In this document: positions 33,140 through 44,174 of the stretch, in pieces
Position numbering within the stretch: position 1 is the first letter of the stretch
How the letters are laid out: each line of letters begins with the position of its first letter
Assembly: GCF_019393635.1 (NCBI RefSeq)
Contig: NC_057861.1
Location: 725,702,232 to 725,766,231, forward strand
Source of the DNA: Dromiciops gliroides
Taxonomy: Eukaryota; Chordata; Mammalia; Microbiotheria; Microbiotheriidae
Reading direction: 5' to 3'
DNA length: 64,000 bases
Notes under the pieces: generated by a model
What the model was told of the DNA's origin: nothing
Seen by the model: only the letters and a program-made list of their open reading frames with translations
Databases searched by the model: none
Translations under genes and position numbers: made by a program

Positions 33140-33340
33140 GAAACATTTTTTAGTTCCGTTCATTGGGGAAGGACTGATTAAATTAATCAGTATAATGAAC
33201 AGTTATGAAAATCAAACAAATATCAATATAATAAAATAGTGTTATTCCATAAGAAATAGCAAATAAGTTGGATTCATATAGTTGAACTGATACAAAGGGA
33301 AGTAAGCAGATCCTGTTAGAAATACACAAAAACTAAAAAA
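33140..33340 (+). mobile_element. L1-like 3' fragment, plus strand
   Basis: ttcattggggaaggactgat, aataatgtattccataagaaat-like and gaactgatacaaagggaagt follow the sense L1 3' text. One of few L1 pieces on this strand. Confidence 0.5.
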
Positions 33341-33639
33341 AATGCAAATAAAATACAGCAACCAAATATTGGTTGATAAAGGTTAAAACTAATGATGAGA
33401 AATACCCACCTCCCTTTGTAGAGAGAGGTGGTAAACTTATGCAGATGTAGTATTTCCTTTTCCTTAAAACCAAAGGCATCAATAAAATAAAAAGAATAAG
33501 ATACTCCTTTGATAGCAAGGATTGCCCCTCCTACCCCCCTTTTTAAATGTCCCCAGTTCCTTGCTTTGTACTTCAGAGTAGGTTTTTAACGAATGTTTGA
33601 TTTGTACATAGATTTTAGTTCTGCTAGTTGTTGGGCAAA

Positions 33640-33745
33640 TTGTATTTCCTCTCTGGGCCTCGGCTTCTTTCTCTGTAAAATGTTGGGATTATATTAGTTG
33701 ATCTCTAAGGTACCTTTTAGCTAAATCTATGATCCTAATTCACCA
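33640..33745 (+). repeat. MIR-like fragment, sense
   Basis: ctctctgggcctcggcttct, ttctctgtaaaatgttggga, ttatattagttgatctctaa. Confidence 0.6.
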
Positions 33746-33849
33746 ATTGGATTTATCAGTCATGAGTGAATTGAAACCTGGTTTAGCTACTGCAGTGCCT
33801 TCTATTCTTCTAGACTAGATGCTTGCAATTTTTGTTGTTGTTGTTTGTT

Positions 33850-35125
33850 TTGTTTTGTTTTTTTACCATTTGCTGCCAGGTCCTGTGCAATCCTGACTGT
33901 GGCTCTGTGATATTTAAATTGCTTCTTTCTGGCTTCTCCTTCACCTGATAATTCTGGAATTTGGCTACAATATTCCTTGGAGTGTTCCTTTTGGGGTCTC
34001 TTTCAGGAAGTGATCAGTGGATTCTTTCAGTGACGATTTTATCCTTTGATTCTATAACATCAGGGCAGTTCTTGATAATTTCCTGGAATATGCTGTCTAG
34101 ACTCTTTTTCTGATCATAGCTTTCAGGCAGTCCAATAATTCTCAAATTGTCTCTCCTGGATCTATTTTCCAGGTCAGTTGTCTTTCCAATGAGGTATTTC
34201 ACATTTTCTTCTTAGTGTCTCATGGAATCATTGGCTTCCAACTGTCCAATTTGAATTTTTAAGGCATTGTTTTCTTCACTCAATTTTTGTGCTTCCTTTT
34301 TCCAAGCTGCTGATTCTTTTTTCATTTCTCTCCCCATTTTTTCTTCTAACTCTCAATTGATTTTTTAAAATCCTTTTTGAGCTCTTCCAAGAAGACTTTT
34401 TGGTCTTGAGACCAATTCATCTTTCCTCTTGAGGGTTCACATGTAGGCAATTTGAGAGTATTGTCCTCATCTGAGTTTGTATTTGGCTCTTCTCTGTGGA
34501 CACAGAAGCTCTCAAATGGTAAGAGCTCTTTTTTGATTCTTACTCATATTGCAGCTTTTTTTTTTTTAAGTTGAGGTCTGCTCTGGGGCGCCAGGGTCCC
34601 TGTTTCAAGCTTCTTGTGCTGGGGGATAAGGGCTGTGTCACTCACTCACTGGCTTTCTACTCTGAGGCCTCTATGGCTTGTTGATTTCTCACTGCTCTGG
34701 GCTTGCTCCCTGCGCTTGCTGTGGTGTGCTGGGATGGCCAGGCTTGGTCACGCTTGTCCCGTTGGTGGTCCTCTAGCTGGCAGCCCACCCTCTCAGCTGG
34801 TGGATCTTACCACTGACCTGCTGTGCTACCAGCTTTGAGCCAGGATCAAGGGGCCTCAGTTGCTCGGCAGTGACCTAGACCTTCTTGCTGACTTGCCCAG
34901 ACCTCCTACACACTGCACTGCGTTCCCTTTTTGCCTCAGTGAGACTGACCTTTCCTGAAGTCTTCTAAATTCAGGTTGGAAGATTGTGTCTTGCTGTCTT
35001 TTTGTAGGTGCTGTAGTTTCAGAATCCATTTAGAGGCTTGATTTAATTATCTTTTTGACGGAACCGAAGGAGAGCTCAGGCAACTTGCTGGCTTCTCTCT
35101 GCCATCTTGGCTCTGCCAAGAGACT
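33850..35125 (-). mobile_element. L1 5' region and partial ORF1, minus strand
   Basis: The high-coordinate end reads, on the minus strand, GGCAGAGCCAAGATGGCAGA, a typical L1 5' start. A 5'UTR follows (about 35120-34540), then the ORF1 coiled-coil region. The frame 34202-34014 encodes KTTDLENRSRRDNLRIIGLP, the conserved ORF1p segment. ORF1-like text continues to about 33875 and then stops at an A-rich tail (T-rich on +, 33830-33862). No ORF2 or 3'UTR is present. Confidence 0.65.
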
Positions 35126-35169
35126 GTATAGTCTCTTGTTTTCAGGTTCTTAAAACACTATTTATTTTC

Positions 35170-35370
35170 ATAAGTTCTTTGTAGTTATGACAGTTAAGAC
35201 CTAGGTTCAAATGTCTGATAACTTACTAGATGAGTGATTGTGGAGAAGTCACTTCTTTGAGCTTCAGTTTCTTCATCTGTAAAATGGGGATAATATTCTG
35301 CTTCCCTCGAAGGTAGTTGTGAAAATCAAATAAGATATAATGGATCTTAAGTTCTATATAAATGTCAGCC
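35170..35370 (+). repeat. MIR-like fragment, sense
   Basis: acctaggttcaaatgtctga, gagcttcagtttcttcatct, gtaaaatggggataatattc, ggtagttgtgaaaatcaaat. Confidence 0.7.
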
Positions 35371-35721
35371 CTTAAGTTAGTTTCCAGAAGTAACTGTTTA
35401 AGCTGATACCTGCCATCAGTTGGAGGTGATTTTTCTATTCCAAAATTTGAGTGAGGGCAGGATTATGGAATGCACTTGGAATCACATTATGTATCTGCTC
35501 CCTTTTAGTCCTGTATTACAGTGTAACTTTATTATTATATTTGAATTATTGTGACTGGTTCTCTAGATTTTTGTGCATGGCGAACCTGTTTTGTTTCTCA
35601 AATTACATTGAGAGGAACCTGGATCATGCAAGGCCTCTTGGAGCCAGGAACATTAAATGCTATACATGATCTCTTGTTTTGCTCTACTGCTGTCCTAAAT
35701 TTTATCAGAATTAAAACAGAA

Positions 35722-35849
35722 GGGGGTAGCTCGGTGGCATCATCCCTGGATTCAGGAGAACCTGAGTTCAAATTCAGACTCAGATACTTGACACTCCCTA
35801 GCTGTGTGACCCAGGGCAACACACTTAACCCTCATTGCCTCACCACCCC
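35722..35849 (+). mobile_element. Marsupial CORE-SINE, sense
   Basis: gggggtagctcggtggcatc to taaccctcattgcctcacc; the head is shortened. Flanked by CAGAATTAAAACAG (35706-35719) and CAGAATTACAGCAG (35850-35863). Confidence 0.9.
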
Positions 35850-35869
35850 CAGAATTACAGCAGGAATAA

Positions 35870-37205
35870 CAAAAGAGTCTGTTAGGCTGAAGGCATGGTT
35901 CTTCCCCTAGCCCTTTTGTGGAAAGGGTTATTTATTTTGCAGTTTTGGTAACCACAGTCATTACATGATTGATATAATATTTCTTATTTACTGTGCCTGA
36001 ATAATTTACTGTCTAAAATCTGAAAATATTCAAATTAACAAATAGTTATCAAGTGTATTCACAAAATATTACAGGATAAATTTATCTTATTTGCTTACTT
36101 CTCTGCTTTTACCTGTCCATCTTCCTGATTTTCTACCTTTCTCCTTCCAAAAATAATTTTAAACCAATAATTCTCAATTAAAGTTTTCAAAGCAGTTTTC
36201 TTCATCCTCTCTTTAAAGATTAGGAAGTGTGTTATTTCCATTCTGCAGATGAAGAAACGACCACTGAAAATTGCAGTGTGTTATAACCCAGTTTTGGACT
36301 TAGGTTCATTAAGAACTAGGGGAGAAAGTTTTTCTCTTCAAACATTTCTTATGTAATAAATTTATTCCACTATGAGTTAGTAAAGGTATGAAACTTGGTG
36401 TGCTTCTCTGTTGTCAGCTGGTAGCTTCATTCTACTTCTTCCTAAATTTACTTCTATTAGCTTGAATTTTTTATTTGATTGAAGCTCTCCAGAATATGGA
36501 ACTAGTTCTCCCTTCCCATGTGTTTACAGTTCATCTACCCACTTAAATATCCCCTCATGTGGAGTATGTTTGAGTGTTTGTGATTTTTAAAAATTACAGA
36601 TGTATCACATCCAAAAGTACCTCTTTTCTTTTTGCAAGATTTCCTTTGTTTTTACTAGAGAGCTTTCATGCTGATTATTCTACTTAATGACTTTTCTTTA
36701 TAGATAATTCTATAGCACCTGGACCACTTTGGCAGGGTTGGAATGCTTTACGTGTTGTCATTATCCTTTCTGAAACTTAGCTGACAAGATGCACATTCAT
36801 ATGTGTGCAAAACAGCTTGTCTAATAATATAAAGTAGGTTACTTAAAAAATAAGGAGTTCAGATTTTGATATTTAAGTTTGAGCCTAGTTTACTCTGAAT
36901 AAGAGACTCATTTTCATTTAGAAAACTTGAATCTAAAATGTTAAAGACATTTTGAGGAAAAATTAAAAATTATAAAATATTTCTTTTTACTTGACCATTT
37001 AGTTCAGATATGTAAAGGCCTTCTGTTCCTGTTCTCTAGTTAAATTGTGTTATTACTCTTCAGTGGGAACTGTAAGAATTTTTTCCACCTATATTTTGTC
37101 CCTGGAACCCATATGTCCAGTTTTTACTAGATTAGGTTTGCTTTAGGATTTCCAGGTTCCTTAATCCCTCTTAATTTGAGGTGGATGGGCAGCAAGAAAT
37201 AAATA
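35870..37205. other. Intron 2, unique-looking stretch
   Basis: No gene. A MIR-like patch may lie at 36225-36300 (attctgcagatgaagaaacg). Confidence 0.45.
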
Positions 37206-37208
37206 TTT

Positions 37209-37210
<2 letters not shown>

Positions 37211-37239
<29 letters not shown>
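37211..37239. repeat. (TG)n microsatellite
   Basis: About 14 TG units followed by TATA. Confidence 0.95.
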
Positions 37240-37244
<5 letters not shown>

Positions 37245-37467
37245 AATTTTAAATCATTTAAGTATTTGGTCCCTTCTCATAGTGCTGTATTCATGCTATG
37301 CTATATTGGTAGTACAGCCATCAAAAATATATAGAGAATTTTCTAACATAATACATGTCAATATGGAGAGACCTTCAATTTGGAGGAATCGAGAACTCAC
37401 CTAAAACCCCCAACCTTGTGTATAAGTGAGATTCATTGTACAATCTATGAGGGGGGAAAATGTTTTC

Positions 37468-37628
37468 TTTCTTTTCTTTTCTTTTCTTTTCTTTTTTTTC
37501 GTGAGGCAGTTGGGGTTAAGTGACTTGCCCAGGGTCACACAGCTAGTAAGTGTCAAGTGTCTGAGGCCGAATTTGAACTCAGGTCCTCCTGAATCCAGGG
37601 CTGATGCTCTATCCACTGCGCCACCTAG
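37468..37628 (-). mobile_element. Marsupial CORE-SINE, antisense
   Basis: Tail is (TTTTC)n on +, i.e. (GAAAA)n. Duplication GAAAATGTTTTC at 37456-37467 and 37629-37640. Confidence 0.94.
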
Positions 37629-37640
37629 GAAAATGTTTTC

Positions 37641-38350
37641 AAACCCAAACCAGCTTGTATTAGGCTCAGTCAAGTTTCCTTCTCTGTTTTGTGTGTATGT
37701 GTGTGAGACAGAGAGAATGAGAATATAAGAATAATGGTCAGACTTTTCCATAGCTTTGCTTTCTTTCAAGGTTTAATGCAAATAAGTGAAAAAGAGGAAA
37801 TTGACAGATGGTCTCTTTTAAGATCTTTCTGGTTTGGAATTCTAGGATCAAGTGGTTTTTAATAGTAAAAGAAAAGGCACAGTGGAATCTTATATTCTTT
37901 GCATCTATTAGTCCAGTTGTATGGCAGTGGAAAAATTGCCATAGAACATTGTTTGTGAATGCTTACCTGTTTGCTTCTACAATTGTCATCAAAGATATCC
38001 ATCATAGATGTTATATGAAAAAATGAAAAATAGGCATATGTTATTGGTAACCCTATCTCCTTTTTAAAAAAAATAGCACCCCAAAGCTAAACTAATTCAG
38101 AATTAGAGAAAGCAAATACTTGGTTGAGTGTGGGAAAATTTGAAGCATTTTGCATTATTCTGAGCCCCCCTCCCTGATCACATTTTAATCTTCGTAATAC
38201 TAGTATTCATTGACATGGACAACCACAAAGTCAGGTGAAAGAAAATCATGGGTGGGTATAAATAATCTTCACATTGGCAATGATAAATTGCATGAAGTTG
38301 CATAAAAGTGATGATTAGAAAGAGAAGAGGGTCATGTACTGGTGTTCCAT
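37641..38350. other. Intron 2, nothing recognised
   Basis: AT-rich, no gene. Confidence 0.4.
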
Positions 38351-38368
38351 TGGTCCCCAGATACTCTT

Positions 38369-38510
38369 TTTTATGGTGAGGCAATGGGGTTTAAGTGACT
38401 TGCCCAGGGTCACACAACTAGTAAGTGTCAAGTGTCTGAGGCCGAATTTGAACTTGGGTCCTCCTGAATCCAGGGCCAGTGCTCTATCCACTGTGCTACC
38501 TAGCTGCCCC
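38369..38510 (-). mobile_element. Marsupial CORE-SINE, antisense, young-looking
   Basis: Perfect 18-bp duplication TGGTCCCCAGATACTCTT at 38351-38368 and 38511-38528. Confidence 0.96.
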
Positions 38511-38691
38511 TGGTCCCCAGATACTCTTACAAGATCAAGAGGAAGTCACAGGATGACAACTTGCTGAAGTAATGTAACACCCCCATCAATACTGAATTGT
38601 AACTATATTTGTAATTTAGTAAGAAAGGAAGTTTTTTAAAGAAGAAAACAAGAATTAGAAAATAGATGGAATAGTGAGAAGAAGAAAGGTT

Positions 38692-39189
38692 TGTGGTAAA
38701 ATATGAAAGTTTTTAACAGTCGGTTAGGATAACTGAAAGACGCCAGTTTTTCAAGGACCACCCTTTTGGGGAGGAGATGAACAGTCCGCCTGCTGCGCAT
38801 GTCAGACTGCCTGCCGGGTACAGTCCGCCTGCTGCGCATGTCAGACTGCCTGCCGGGTTTTTTGACTTCCGGGGTGGAGAGAACGGGAGTAGCCTTTTTG
38901 CCGGCTTGGCGGGACTCCTGGCGGCGCGGCACAGACGGTCTGACTCACTCCAAAGGTGGCCTAAATCGGTTTGGTGAGTTTTTATAAGGAATATAGACTA
39001 AGCCTAGATTTAAGATGATTTGTACTGTATTTCTATTTTCCTATCCTTCTAATCAACAACACCTTATATACAATAAAGGCTCTATCTAGAAAACCAGAAG
39101 CTTCTTCCATTTACTAGTCTGGGAGATAAATTAAGGGAAGGGTTAAGTAGGGGAGATTTATGATCTAATATCCAATTTTAAATCTCACA
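38692..39189 (+). mobile_element. Solitary retroviral LTR, plus orientation
   Basis: Begins TGTGGTAAAA and ends AATCTCACA (TG...CA), 498 bp, flanked by the 4-bp duplication GGTT (38688-38691, 39190-39193). A TATA-like TTTATAAGGAATATAG lies near 38978-38993 and AATAAA at 39072-39077, in the order expected of U3-R-U5. The U3 part is CpG-rich and has a 39-bp tandem duplication (38781-38819, 38820-38858). A second copy of the family, inverted, lies at 47247-47794. No gag, pol or env sequence adjoins it, so it is a solo LTR. The 4-bp duplication fits a gammaretrovirus-like (ERV1) element. Confidence 0.85.
38781..38858. repeat. 39-bp tandem duplication in the LTR U3
   Basis: Two identical units beginning acagtccgcctgctgcgcat and ending actgcctgccgggt. 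The inverted relative at 47.7 kb has only one such unit. Confidence 0.95.
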
Positions 39190-39209
39190 GGTTCAAGATA
39201 AAATTATGG

Positions 39210-39430
39210 TGTACAGTGCCAGGCCTGGAGTCGGGAAGACTCATCTTCCCGTATCTGGCTTCAGACACTAGCTGTGTGACCCTGGGCAAATCACTTAACT
39301 CTGGTTAAGCCTCAGTTTCCTCATCTGTAAAATGAGCTGATGAAGGATATTTAAAAAAAAAAAAACACAATCCAGTATCTCTACCAAGAAAATCCCAAAA
39401 TGGAGTTCTGAAGGGTCAGACACAAATAAA
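39210..39430 (+). mobile_element. Long CORE-SINE with RTE-like tail
   Basis: gtgccaggcctggagtcggg, agctgtgtgaccctgggcaa, cctcatctgtaaaatgagct, then, after an A run, ccagtatctctaccaagaaa and gaagggtcagacaca. Confidence 0.8.
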
Positions 39431-39484
39431 CAAATGATTGAAAGATGTCTCTCTATGTTTAACCTTTGCTTCCACTTAATTCTT

Positions 39485-39637
39485 TTTTTTTTTAAGTGAG
39501 GCAATTGGGGTTAAGTGACTTGCCCAGGGTCACACAGCTAGTAAGTGTTAAGTGTCTGAGGTCATATTTGAACTCAGGTACTCCTGACTCCAGGGCCAGT
39601 GCTTTATCCACTGCGCCACCTAGCTGCCGCCCCCCCC
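39485..39637 (-). mobile_element. Marsupial CORE-SINE, antisense
   Basis: Duplication CACTTAATTCTT at 39473-39484 and 39638-39649. Confidence 0.94.
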
Positions 39638-39659
39638 CACTTAATTCTTAAAAACCTCA

Positions 39660-40325
39660 AATAGGAACAACTACCACATGCTATGTTGCTAGTTAAACTA
39701 GTGCTTCCATTTTTGAGGCTTGATTGCAGATTTGTAAACATAGGTCTAGAAGACTTGTTGGGTTTTCTAGACCAATAATATTAAACTCATAGAAAGAGGT
39801 AGGCTGCATATTGACTTGGAAATCCAGAAATTAACATTGTATTTTACATTTATTTTGTAAAAAATTTCCCAGTTACATTTTAGTCTGGTTCTGGTTTACC
39901 AACAGTCAGTTTGACAACTATGGTCTTGACTGAAGTTTGTTGCACCTCTCCCCCAGCTGCTGCCAGATTGAGAGAGACATATTTTCTTACCTTTGGGGGA
40001 TGAAAAAGAGGTCTTTGCCCAATTAAAATGAAAATAAGGATTTAATGATGTTCAACCTCAGCATATATAAGAAGATATTTTGTTATAAAATAGAAAACAG
40101 TATAGTGTAATTGGTTTTAAAATCACTTCCTACAAAACTTAAACTTGCTCAATGAAAACTTCCTTAAGTTATACAAACATTTACATTTTTTCGTTTTTGT
40201 TGTTTTTAAAGACAGTTATTGGCAAGGAAAGATAAAATCATTGTGATAATTGACTTGTTCCCTAAGTATGAAATTTAAGGCTCAGTTATTTTATTATAAA
40301 GTTGGTATGTGATAAATGGTCAGTA
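39660..40325. other. Intron 2, nothing recognised
   Basis: No gene and no clear repeat. Confidence 0.4.
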
Positions 40326-40329
40326 TAGG

Positions 40330-40450
40330 TGACTTTGAGGCAGAAACACTTGGGTTCATCACATCTTGCCTCAGTTGCAAACTGAGTGAGTGACCGTAGG
40401 TTACTTCACCTCCTCTGTGTTTTAGTTTGTGCAAAGAAGGAGCTGGAAAA
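40330..40450 (+). repeat. MIR-like fragment
   Basis: gtgagtgaccgtaggttact and cctcctctgtgttttag resemble a decayed MIR core. Confidence 0.4.
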
Positions 40451-40460
40451 CAGAGATGTT

Positions 40461-40593
40461 AAAATTTTTTTTTTTAATTTTTGCAGGGCAACGAGGGTTA
40501 AGTGACTTGCCCCAGGGTCACGCAGCTAGTTAAGTGTCAAGTGTCTCCTGAATCCAAGGCCAGTGCTTTATCTACTGCGCCACCTAGCTTCCC
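40461..40593 (-). mobile_element. CORE-SINE, antisense, internal deletion
   Basis: Duplication CAGAGATGTT at 40451-40460 and 40594-40603. The B-box region is missing (caagtgtctcctgaatcca joins core to head). Confidence 0.92.
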
Positions 40594-40603
40594 CAGAGAT
40601 GTT

Positions 40604-41090
40604 TTTTAAAGAAATTTATTGTTAGTATTAAATTATTAAATTACTATTTTTAAATTGAAAAGGTAGACATTTCAGCAGGAGTTAGACAACTTTTAGTGTG
40701 AGTGAATAGCTACCAGGTACTGGACAGCTATGGATGGCATGCAGCAGTATGTACACAAAAAGCATCTACATTCCTCACATACACATGTAGATGTGGCTTA
40801 ATGAAGGCATTTTACATACTTCCTCCTGAATATAAAAAAGTATTCTTATGTTGAAAAGTAATGGTGAACAAAACCCTAAAGTTCAAAGGATAAAGAGGTA
40901 AATAGTACTAAGTCTTATGTGGTGAGAAGTATTCTCCCCTTTGGTCCTTTCCTACCACTTTTCATTATTTCCCTTGACTTTCTAGCTATTTTATGGAGTG
41001 CTTTAAAGTATCTCTGATAATTTGATTGGCATAGAATTAAAACTGTAAACGTTGGTAGGAATGTCACAAGTATCTCAGCCCAGCTCACCC
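40604..41090. other. Intron 2, nothing recognised
   Basis: No gene seen. Confidence 0.4.
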
Positions 41091-41109
41091 CCTTTTAGAA
41101 TGTAATTTT

Positions 41110-41757
41110 TTTTCAATCTGTAAAGATAGTTTTCAACATTTGTGGTTTTTTGTTTGTTTTGGTGAGGCCATTGGGGTTAAGTGACTTGCCCAGGGTCACA
41201 CAGCTAGTGTTAAATGTCAGGCCGGAATTGAACTCAGGTCCTCCTGACTCCAGGGCTGGTGCTCTATCCACTGTGCCACCTAGCTGCCCCCAACATTTGT
41301 TTTTATAACATTGAGTTCCAAAATTTTCTCCCTCTCTTCTTCCCCTTCTCCAAGACAAAGAAATCTGATACAGGTTATGTATGTACAATCACATTAAACA
41401 TTTCTGTATTAGTCATGTTGTGAAAGAAAGAACAAAAAAGAGGGGAAAACCTCAAAAAAGGAAACAAAACCAAACCAAAGAAAGTACAAATAGTATGGTT
41501 CAGTCTGCATCCAGATTCCACAGTAATTTTTTCTGGATGTGGAGAGCATTTTTCCATCATAAGTCCTTTGGAATTGTCTTGGATCATTGTATTGCTGAGG
41601 AAAGCTAAGTCTGTCACAGTTGATCATCTCACATTGTTGCTGTCACTGTGTACAATGATCTTCTGGTACTTCACTCAGCATCAGTCTACTTGAGTCTTTT
41701 CCAGGTTTTTCTGAAATCGGCCTGCTCATCACTTATAGCACAATAGTATTCGATTAC
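41110..41757 (-). mobile_element. 5'-truncated L1 3' end, minus strand, with TSD
   Basis: L1 3'UTR in antisense (ttgagttccaaaattttctc; tcctttggaattgtcttgga; tccaggtttttctgaaatcg). The 14-bp duplication TAGAATGTAATTTT lies at 41096-41109 and 41758-41771, proving a single insertion event. A SINE later entered it. Confidence 0.85.
41144..41290 (-). mobile_element. Marsupial CORE-SINE nested in L1, antisense
   Basis: Duplication CAACATTTGT at 41134-41143 and 41291-41300, within L1 sequence. Confidence 0.94.
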
Positions 41758-41890
41758 TAGAATGTAATTTTCTTAAAGACAAGTACTGGTTTTCTTTTCT
41801 TTGTTTATCCCTAGTGTCTACACACTTAGAGCTCTTAGTTCCACATAGCTTGATCCCTTGCAAAAGATTAGGCACTTGTATGCATCTTCT
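41758..41890 (+). repeat. L2-like 3' end (target of the L1)
   Basis: agaatgtaattttcttaaag, acaagtactgg, tatccctagtgtcta. Confidence 0.45.
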
Positions 41891-41899
41891 AGATAACAA

Positions 41900-43630
41900 A
41901 GATTTAAGTGTAGGATTTGTGTGTTCTTATGGGGGATGCCACTTGTATCTTTTGGAAAAGCAGTTATTTAACTGCTTATTTGGTGCTTGAATTCTTTTCA
42001 GTATTGAATCATGGTAGTACTTTTAATTTATGACTGACTTTTCAAACAAGAAACCTTAGTTTCACATTTGTCTCATTGCAGCTCATAAAACTACTCCACA
42101 TCGTCATGGTAATGTCATAGATTTTATGGCATTGTCATATTATAAGTGTATCAGAGCTAAGGCCCTCATTTTTGGCCTTTTGTCCTTATATTTGATTCTT
42201 ATTTAGGTTTTGTTTTTCTGCTCTTTCCCTTTTCTGCCTATTTTCATCTGTTTTCTCTTCTGTAAATCTTCTCTTAGTTGGAGCATGTTATTGCTTCTGC
42301 TTGACCATCCTCTCTCCTACAATCATTGAATTATCCCTTAAAATGCAATTTATTCCGTGAGTAGGTAGGAATAGGAGTGGTTTGCTGAATTTTTACACTA
42401 CGATCCCTCTTCCCTTTTCTGAGATCCTAAATATTCCAGTTACTACCTACCCTTCCCTCAATGTACATCTGTCCACTTGATGAAATTATTTTTGCTTGCA
42501 CATCATAATAGAAACACTTTATTATATATTTGCTTAGTGTGTAAGCTAAATATTTCTGCTACTTGTTTCTTAGATGGCAAACTCTGAGAGGATAAGGACT
42601 ATTTTTTCAGCTTAGTCTGTTTGATAATTACATGGAGTAAAAATATTTTGAATAGTTGAGGTAGCGGGGGAAAAAATTGAAAGCCGGCAAATTATTTGGA
42701 TTATCAAGAGTAGAAGGAATGGTTTAGCAAGATTTCAATGCCCTGCATAGATAGTATGGTTAAAGAGATGACAGTAGTATTGTGATTTTCCTTGTGACTA
42801 AAGCAATTTTGTCTACTGCCCACCCTAATATTTTTAGTGCAATCTTCCAAAAAAGGGTTTTTTTCTATCTCTGATAAATTTTCCCATTACCAATAAAGAA
42901 TAATCTTTAAGTGATGTCCTTATTGAGTGTTATAATGTTGGGAAGAAAATAATAAACATGAGCAGAATTTGTTTTAAATTATATCCTCCAAAAGGTGATT
43001 CTCTTTAATATTTTCATTCACACACAAAAAGGAAAAAAAATTCCAGATAGAATGTTAATGAAATAGAATGCTGAAAGTTTTGGAAGCACAAGCCTGTTGC
43101 TAAAGTGGTATTGTTTCCTTTAAGTTACGTCTGAGACTACAGATGACACATTGTGCTAGGCTGACAATTCTACACGTGTTATAAGTCAGGCATACTGCCA
43201 AGTGCTCAACATTTAGCCAGCAGGGAAAAAGCATTAGGAATCCCAATAATCCACACATCAATCTCTGTATACTCTGGTCAGTGAAGACTTGAAGTGAGCT
43301 GTGGAGAGATTGTGGGTATTAAGTGGGATGGGTAATGAAAGGTTCCTTTGGCATTGATGTCAGACTCTCTAAATGGAAAATGATTTAAATAATGGTGCCA
43401 GTATGGTTGGAGAGATTTACAATTGGCACAGGTTTACCTTAGGAGGTGGAAATTCTTAGGAGGTGGAAACTCATAATCGGAGAAATGATAAAATTACAAG
43501 GTACTTTGTTTTTCCTTGTGAATTAGATAATAAAACTGATTTTTTTTTTAGCATATGGTTTTTGCACACTCAATGATAGGATGTAACAGTTATGTACTAA
43601 CCTGACACATGCAATAGAGGCAGCCTAGTA
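41900..43630. other. Intron 2, long unique-looking stretch
   Basis: No gene. 42950-43330 is the most repeat-free part and is a candidate conserved segment. Confidence 0.4.
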
Positions 43631-43639
43631 AATAAACAG

Positions 43640-43810
43640 ATATGGAGCACTGGATTTGGAGTGTGCCTGATTTAAATTCTCCCCTAGTGTTTAAGTAGCT
43701 GTTTGACACTGGGCACTTGATTCTCCCCCCCCCCCCCATCCCCTCTTCCTCCTTTATAAAATAGATATTTCCTATCTCACAAGGTGATAATGAGAATTAA
43801 ATGTGATACT
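43640..43810 (+). repeat. MIR-like fragment
   Basis: gcactggatttggagtgtgc, agctgtttgacactgggcac, a C run at 43726-43737, then aaatagatatttcctatctc and acaaggtgataatgag. Confidence 0.6.
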
Positions 43811-44012
43811 AGTAAAATCATCAAAAGGAAAAAAGACCCCAAATCCCATTTAGTAGCTTATTTCAAGTAATACTTTTAAAGTGTTTTTATTATATATAGG
43901 ATTTGGCCTCTTAATTTCTTATGAATTTGATAATTTCAAAAGTGCACACACATTAGCACTGTTTTGAAATCCTTTCCCAACTCCTTTATATTCTTCGGAT
44001 TTGTTTGTGTAA

Positions 44013-44163
44013 GAGGCAGCTAGGCAGTGGATAAAGTACTGGCTCTGGGGTCAGGAGGACCTGAATTCAAATCCAGCCTTAGACACTTGACACTTACTAG
44101 CTATGTTACCCTGGGCAAGTCACTTAACCCCAATTGCCTCACCAAAGAAAAAAGCAAAAGATA
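44013..44163 (+). mobile_element. Marsupial CORE-SINE, sense
   Basis: gaggcagctaggcagtggat to accccaattgcctcaccaaa. Duplication TTTGTGTAA at 44004-44012 and 44164-44172. Confidence 0.92.
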
Positions 44164-44174
44164 TTTGTGTAAAA

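Noticed and set aside
38636..38932. 98-codon minus-strand frame with internal repeat
   Set aside because: The repeat is the 39-bp LTR duplication read antisense; no protein family is evident.
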